Below are positions 45,048-49,575 of a stretch of DNA of 49,575 nucleotides, one piece after another. Position 1 is the first letter of the stretch. Each line of letters starts with the position of its first letter. This stretch comes from Brunnivagina elsteri CCALA 953 (GTDB taxonomy: Bacteria > Cyanobacteriota > Cyanobacteriia > Cyanobacteriales > Nostocaceae). The notes under the pieces are model-generated. The model ran no database searches. It saw only the letters and a program-made list of their open reading frames with translations, and was not told the origin of the DNA. The position numbers and the translations under genes were made by a program. The DNA lies in contig NZ_NTFS01000003.1 in the NCBI RefSeq assembly GCF_002289455.1, positions 1 through 49,575 on the forward strand, given 5' to 3'.

Positions 45048-46793
45048 ATGGTTTTTAATTGGTTTCGCCGTCAATATAACGAATCTTCTGATAATCCTTC
45101 CACTGAGAAAGAATCAGAAACATCTACACTCAAAGAATCCCAAGCTCAAGAAGCGCAAACTCAATCAACCGAAACTACAATCCCAGATAGTCCAACACCA
45201 GATAATTCAACAGCTAATTCAACACCTGATGCGGCTGCTGATATGCTGGCATTTGCGAAAGCTGCATACCAAAATATTCAGCAAAAGCAGCAAACTGAAA
45301 ATATCGATGTAGAACAAGCTAATTCTGTAGAAACGACTGAAATAGCCAGTGAAGATACATTACCAGTAGAAATTACTGAGGAAATTGCTGCTTTAGTCGA
45401 AACAGTTGATGAAAATATTAATGAAAATATTAGCGAGAATATTAGTGAGAATATTAGCGAATCAGTCGTAGAAGTTGCGAAAAGCTCTGATATTGAAAGC
45501 TCTGATATTGAAAGTGTTCTTGATTCAAAGCCAGCTAGCGAAACAGATTCTTCCGCAACAGACAGAAATAATATTTCGGAAACACCCGCACCAGCAACTT
45601 TATCATTTTTAGAACGGGCAGCTGCCGAACGTGAAGCAAAACAAGAACGGTTGGTTGCTAATGCGATACTCCCTGGGGGAGTCGCTGACGCGATCGCATT
45701 TCCCGAATTGGAAACGCAACCAGGGGTAAAATCAAATACAGCAACAGAAAACAACCCAGAGACGACAGTAGAAGTCCCAGATTTAGATTTTGATGATGGG
45801 TTTGTATGGTCTGCGGAAGTCCTAGCAGCACAAGGTCGTCGTCCAGAAGATATTTCTATTGAAGAAATAAATTGGCTGAAAAAATTAAGGCAGGGTTTAG
45901 ATAAAACCCGTCGGAATATACTGAACCAACTTAAGTCAATTGTGGGACAAGGACCACTTAACCAAGCTGCGGTAATGGAAATTGAAGCATTACTACTGCA
46001 AGCTGACGTTGGAGTCGAAGCCACAGACTTTATTATTGATGCTTTACAACAAAAACTGCGGGAAGAAGTATTACCACCAGACGCTGCGATCGCATACCTG
46101 AAGCAAATCATTCGGGATATGCTCGATACACCCATTCAAAAATCACCAAAGTCAGCTTTCGCACCTGAAAAAGATACCCTGAATATTTGGTTAATGACGG
46201 GTGTTAATGGTGCGGGGAAAACAACTACCATCGGTAAACTTGCCCATTTATCACAAAAATCTGGGTATAAAACCTTAATTGGTGCCGCAGATACATTTCG
46301 TGCCGCAGCAGTGGAACAGGTTAAAGTCTGGGGAAGCCGTAGTGGTGTAGAAGTTGTATCCAATCCCGGCAAGAATACTGACCCCGCAGCAGTGGTTTTT
46401 GATGCGATTACAGCCGCTAAAGCCCGTAATACTGAGTTATTACTAGTGGATACCGCAGGAAGGTTGCAAAACAAGAAAAACTTGATGGAAGAACTCAGTA
46501 AAATCCGTCGCATTATCGATAAAAAAGCCCCAAATGCCAAAGTAGAATCACTGTTGGTTCTTGATGCCACTTTAGGTCAAAATGGTTTGCGACAAGCCGA
46601 AGTTTTTTCCCAAGCTGCCCAGTTAAGCGGTGTTGTCCTCACCAAGCTTGATGGTACAGCCAAAGGTGGTGTTGCCCTCGCAGTTGTGAAGCAACTTGGT
46701 TTACCAATTCGCTTTATTGGTGCTGGTGAAGGAATTGAAGATTTACGTCCTTTTTCCAGCTATGAGTTTGTCGAAGCATTATTAAGCGGCTAG
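45048..46793 (+). CDS. ftsY: signal recognition particle receptor FtsY
   Basis: FtsY is the GTPase that receives SRP-bound ribosomes at the membrane. The 581-residue protein starts with an amphipathic membrane-targeting helix (MVFNWFRRQ), followed by a ~240-residue acidic, Ser/Thr/Glu-rich A domain that contains tandem NISE repeats (about 125-140; 12-bp DNA units). The NG domain covers ~275-581. Motifs: GVNGAGKTT (385-393), DTFRAAAVEQ, DTAGRLQNK, TKLDGTAKGG and GAGEGIEDLRPF. It starts 57 bases after nusB. A MITE-like element begins 17 bases after the stop. Confidence 0.97.
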   Translation: MVFNWFRRQYNESSDNPSTEKESETSTLKESQAQEAQTQSTETTIPDSPTPDNSTANSTPDAAADMLAFAKAAYQNIQQKQQTENIDVEQANSVETTEIASEDTLPVEITEEIAALVETVDENINENISENISENISESVVEVAKSSDIESSDIESVLDSKPASETDSSATDRNNISETPAPATLSFLERAAAEREAKQERLVANAILPGGVADAIAFPELETQPGVKSNTATENNPETTVEVPDLDFDDGFVWSAEVLAAQGRRPEDISIEEINWLKKLRQGLDKTRRNILNQLKSIVGQGPLNQAAVMEIEALLLQADVGVEATDFIIDALQQKLREEVLPPDAAIAYLKQIIRDMLDTPIQKSPKSAFAPEKDTLNIWLMTGVNGAGKTTTIGKLAHLSQKSGYKTLIGAADTFRAAAVEQVKVWGSRSGVEVVSNPGKNTDPAAVVFDAITAAKARNTELLLVDTAGRLQNKKNLMEELSKIRRIIDKKAPNAKVESLLVLDATLGQNGLRQAEVFSQAAQLSGVVLTKLDGTAKGGVALAVVKQLGLPIRFIGAGEGIEDLRPFSSYEFVEALLSG

Positions 46794-46810
46794 TGTCAGA
46801 AGGAGCCTAA

Positions 46811-46973
46811 GAGGTTGTTTGAAAAGTCCCCTTCTGTGTCATGCTGAGGAACGAAGCATCTCAGTATATGGGTCAAAATGCAGATTCTACCCTTCGGGAT
46901 GGCTTCGCCTACGTTCCGCAAAGCTCCACTCAGAATGACAAATTATACCTTCAAAAACTTTTCAAACATGCTC
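46811..46973. mobile_element. MITE-like element C (163 bp, TAA direct repeats)
   Basis: Terminal repeats GAGGTTGTTTGAAAAG and CTTTTCAAACATGCTC are flanked by TAA on both sides (46808-46810, 46974-46976). It is the same family as element A (15387-15577) in opposite orientation: the sequence near its right end, AGAATGACAAATTATACCT, is the complement of that near the left end of A. It directly follows ftsY and could end its transcript. No coding potential. Confidence 0.77.
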
Positions 46974-48215
46974 TAAGGGAATAAAGTTCACAATATAGGC
47001 TTTTTGGTGTTGTGAAATAGTAGGTTTATTTCCTTTGTTGATGTAATAGCTAGGGATATCATGCCAGCCAAACAATTAATTAGTTTTGATGAAGATTATT
47101 TTTTCAGAACTAATTAATTGTATATTTAATAACTTCTGGTATCATTCAGTTGAAATTGTCAGATATATATCCGGTATTAAGCTCTACTTACTGCCTGTGC
47201 CCTTACACTTAACCCTGAATTGTGCGATCGCGAAGCGGTTCTTACGGAACATAGCTAAGTGAAGGAAAAAAACTAGGAACAGGAGGATCGAACCTCTAAT
47301 TTTGATTTTTCTGCCAATCCTAAGTTCTTACTTAGATATTATCGGCAGTGAGGAACCTGTAAATACTACAGAAAAAAGACTAAAAATACTGAGACTTTCA
47401 GCGCGATCGCAAAACGGTTCTTACAAAACATCTCGTATTAGTACATCAATAAGAGCAATTTAAGATTCAGATGAAATTAAATATTGGCTAGAAAAACCAC
47501 TAAATTTTTGTGTGAAAATAAAAATTCAGATTTGTAACAAGAGTTCTGTAGTCCAATGCTACCGAAAAGCTTCCCCCAGTTTGATAAACTCTCATTCTCA
47601 AATCCTCGCACATTTTTTATAGGGATATATTCAACGTTCTAATTCTGCATTTGTGGGAAATTTTTTGAGGTTTTCCTCACGCGTATCCCTTATTACTCTT
47701 TTTTTCAACTATTTTATTTACTTTTTAATTAAACTAAAGTACTCTATTTCACAGTCTTGAACAACACTTTTTAATTACAGCCTGAACTTAGACCCTAATG
47801 ACTCTCACCCATATCTAGAATTCCCTGACCCCCAATACCTCAGACCCCTTGTTACAAAATGCTAGTCATAAAATGCTGTAACTTATGGTACTAAATAGAC
47901 AATTTAGCTCTGAATTTATTTATCTCATCAGGAATATGATACAAAAATCGAAGTGTATAAAGATAAAAACCCATCAGTATATAGTAGAAAATACTCTATA
48001 TTCTATAATTACGGTTGGGTAAAAATAACTAATTTACTCTCTCATAATTATTAAGAAATCAAATGCAAAAATGAAATCCTGATAAATTTTTTGTGCTACG
48101 TCTTTATACCCTTGCTAAAATTACAAGCTTTGTCCCAATATGGTGTAGCAATCAGAGACAATGATTACACGCTAATTACACTAAAACCTGCAATATTTTA
48201 ATTTAAATAATACCT
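46974..48215. other. long AT-rich intergenic region between ftsY and the PP2C gene
   Basis: Beyond the element and inverted repeat noted separately, I see two related stretches GCGATCGC(G/A)AA(G/A)CGGTTCTTAC (from ~47224 and ~47403). A tRNA T-arm-like text (GAGGTTCGATCCTC on the - strand, 47282-47295) has no tRNA around it. No coding frame is convincing. The last few hundred bases are AT-rich and should hold the promoter of the PP2C gene. Confidence 0.5.
47072..47121. repeat. 14-bp perfect inverted repeat ACAATTAATTAGTT
   Basis: ACAATTAATTAGTT (47072-47085) and AACTAATTAATTGT (47108-47121) are exact complements around 22 bases. The arms are AT-only apart from one C/G pair at each end, so this is a weak hairpin. 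It may be a terminator relic or binding site. Confidence 0.65.
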
Positions 48216-49575
48216 GTGCCTCAACCACCTTCCCAACCTACTGACAGCAATACCAGCGCAACAACAGATGTTACTCCTGTTGTCGCGTTGAAAGAATTAG
48301 TGGCAAGGCTACATCGCGAACAGAACAAAATTCAAGACTTACTCAGTTCATTGGGATTTGCACTGAGAAGTTTTAATAACTTAAATCAGTTTCTCGAATT
48401 AATTCCGTTGATGGCAACACGAGTGACTGATGCTGACGGAAGTGCCCTATTTCTCTACAAACCCAATGGGCAAGTGCGGTTAGAACAACTGCACTGGCAA
48501 GATAGTCGTCAGCGCAAAGATATTCGTAAAGCACTGGAAACCGCCAGTAGTCAGATAGCATTATTGTCTAATGCTGTACCTTTAGCGACAACCACTGGTA
48601 TGCTGGATGACCAGATGCACCGATGCTTGGGTCCAGATGTGCAAATTTTTGGTACAGCAATATTGGTGAAGCATAACGAACGCGGTTGGCTGTATGTATT
48701 GAGTCGTGACCCAGATTATACATGGACGGAAACACGACAAAAATTAGTACGCTTAGTGGCAGACCAAACCGCAGTTGCTATTGAAAATGACGAATTAGCG
48801 GTTGAATTGCGTAAAAAAGAACGTCTCGACCAAGAATTAGAAATTGGTGCAGAAATTCAAAGACGACTTTTACCCCGTCAATGTCCGACAATTCCCGGTG
48901 TCTCCTTAGCTGCCCGTTGTAAACCAGCGAACCGAGTTGGCGGTGATTACTACGACTTTATCCCCACCAAACACGACCAAATTCAGCCCGTTAGTAAAAG
49001 TGCGATCGCGCCAGCGACACCCCCAGGAAGTATAGTATTAACAAATACCGAGGGAACCGAAGAAACTGGACGCTGGGGTTTGGTGGTTGGGGATGTGATG
49101 GGAAAAGGTGTCCCAGCAGGGTTGATTATGACAATGATGCGGGGAATGCTACGGGGTGAAGTTTTACATGGTCATCCACCTTGCCGGATTTTACAGAATT
49201 TGAATCGCGTTATGTATGCGGATTTGGAAAATTCCAACCGTTTTGTGACGTTGTTTTATTCGGAATTTGACCCCGATACACGAACTTTATCCTATAGCAA
49301 CGCTGCACATAATCCTCCTTTATGGTGGCATGGTGCAACAAAAACAGTAACCCGATTAGATACTTTGGGAATGCTGATTGGTTTAGATGCCAATAGTCAG
49401 TATGAAAATGGACAAGCAGTATTAGAATCGGGCGATGTAGTGATTTATTATACTGATGGGATGACGGATGCGGCATGTGCCAGTGGCGATCGCTTTGATG
49501 AAGAGAATCTGATTGAAGCACTTAATATTGCTTGTCGAATTTATGACGATCCTCAAGAAATACTCGATTATATGT
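48216..49575 (+). CDS. GAF-PP2C (RsbU/SpoIIE-type) serine phosphatase, partial at 3' end
   Basis: The frame starts at GTG 48216 (MPQPPSQPTDSNTSATTD) and runs off the window, with at least 453 codons. Residues ~45-195 form a GAF-like sensor (LLSSLGFALRSFNNLNQFLELIPLMATRVTDADGSALFLY, WLYVLSRDPDYTWTETRQKLVRLVADQTAVAIEND). A short coiled-coil (LRKKERLDQELEIGAEIQRRLLP) joins it to the SpoIIE/PP2C domain: NRVGGDYYDF, GLVVGDVMGKGVPAGLIMTMMRGMLR, FVTLFYSEFDPDTRTLSYSNAAHNPPL, VIYYTDGMTD. Metal-binding aspartates are present. A ~35-residue insertion (DFIPTKHD...EETGRWG) splits the N-terminal part of PP2C. Such proteins usually dephosphorylate anti-sigma antagonists; the target is not in the window. Confidence 0.9.
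   Translation, partial: MPQPPSQPTDSNTSATTDVTPVVALKELVARLHREQNKIQDLLSSLGFALRSFNNLNQFLELIPLMATRVTDADGSALFLYKPNGQVRLEQLHWQDSRQRKDIRKALETASSQIALLSNAVPLATTTGMLDDQMHRCLGPDVQIFGTAILVKHNERGWLYVLSRDPDYTWTETRQKLVRLVADQTAVAIENDELAVELRKKERLDQELEIGAEIQRRLLPRQCPTIPGVSLAARCKPANRVGGDYYDFIPTKHDQIQPVSKSAIAPATPPGSIVLTNTEGTEETGRWGLVVGDVMGKGVPAGLIMTMMRGMLRGEVLHGHPPCRILQNLNRVMYADLENSNRFVTLFYSEFDPDTRTLSYSNAAHNPPLWWHGATKTVTRLDTLGMLIGLDANSQYENGQAVLESGDVVIYYTDGMTDAACASGDRFDEENLIEALNIACRIYDDPQEILDYM

Noticed and set aside
47275-47360. Intact tRNA gene on the minus strand
   Set aside because: Only the T-arm-like text is visible; no matching acceptor stem or anticodon arm.

Overview
The window looks like chromosome from a filamentous, probably heterocyst-forming cyanobacterium. 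The HIP1 octamer GCGATCGC is very frequent, short heptamer repeats and palindromes sit between genes, and the gene content is typical: the clock kinase SasA, an SLH-domain porin, stand-alone DUF1400 and DUF502 proteins, and above all a hormogonium polysaccharide (hps) locus. The AT-rich intergenic DNA carries many small repeats. I see no rRNA, no intact tRNA, no CRISPR array and no intact transposase gene. The organism call is an inference from these marks.

Region by region. 1-3.2 kb: an 11-bp minisatellite, then sasA, a small unknown protein, a three-hairpin repeat block, and a convergent secreted peptidoglycan-binding-like protein. 3.2-11.8 kb: an unknown membrane protein, then the translation/transcription cluster rimP-nusA-ylxR-infB, with a terminator-like HIP1 hairpin just before rimP and long leaders before nusA and infB. 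11.8-20 kb: accessory genes (DUF1400, Uma2 nuclease, an SLH beta-helix surface protein, gloA, an SLH porin, a PD-(D/E)XK nuclease-like protein) interleaved with MITE-like elements. 20-28 kb: the chaperones clpB and htpG around a methyltransferase and a stray hpsE-type glycosyltransferase, then rpmB.

28.5-43.2 kb is the most distinctive part. It holds hpsA, hpsB, hpsC and hpsD, two hpsE-type glycosyltransferases, a third GT2 enzyme, a second FimT/GspH pseudopilin, a TIGR04282-type transferase, an HpsJ-like membrane protein and a WaaE-like GT2. In gliding cyanobacteria the hps genes make and export the polysaccharide used in hormogonium motility. The four leading proteins resemble a type IV minor-pilin set: PilX-like HpsA, PilV-like HpsB, PilW-like HpsC, FimT-like HpsD. 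HpsA also carries several EF-hand-like calcium loops. The neighbouring glycosyltransferases would build the polymer that such a pilus-like machine exports or binds.

43.5-49.6 kb: DUF502, nusB, ftsY, a 1.4-kb repeat-bearing intergenic stretch, and the start of a GAF-PP2C (RsbU-type) phosphatase that runs off the window. At least three MITE-like elements (near 15.4, 15.9 and 46.8 kb) share GAG...CTC ends and 3-bp TAA/TTA direct repeats. A fourth, unrelated element near 19.5 kb has perfect 17-bp inverted ends.
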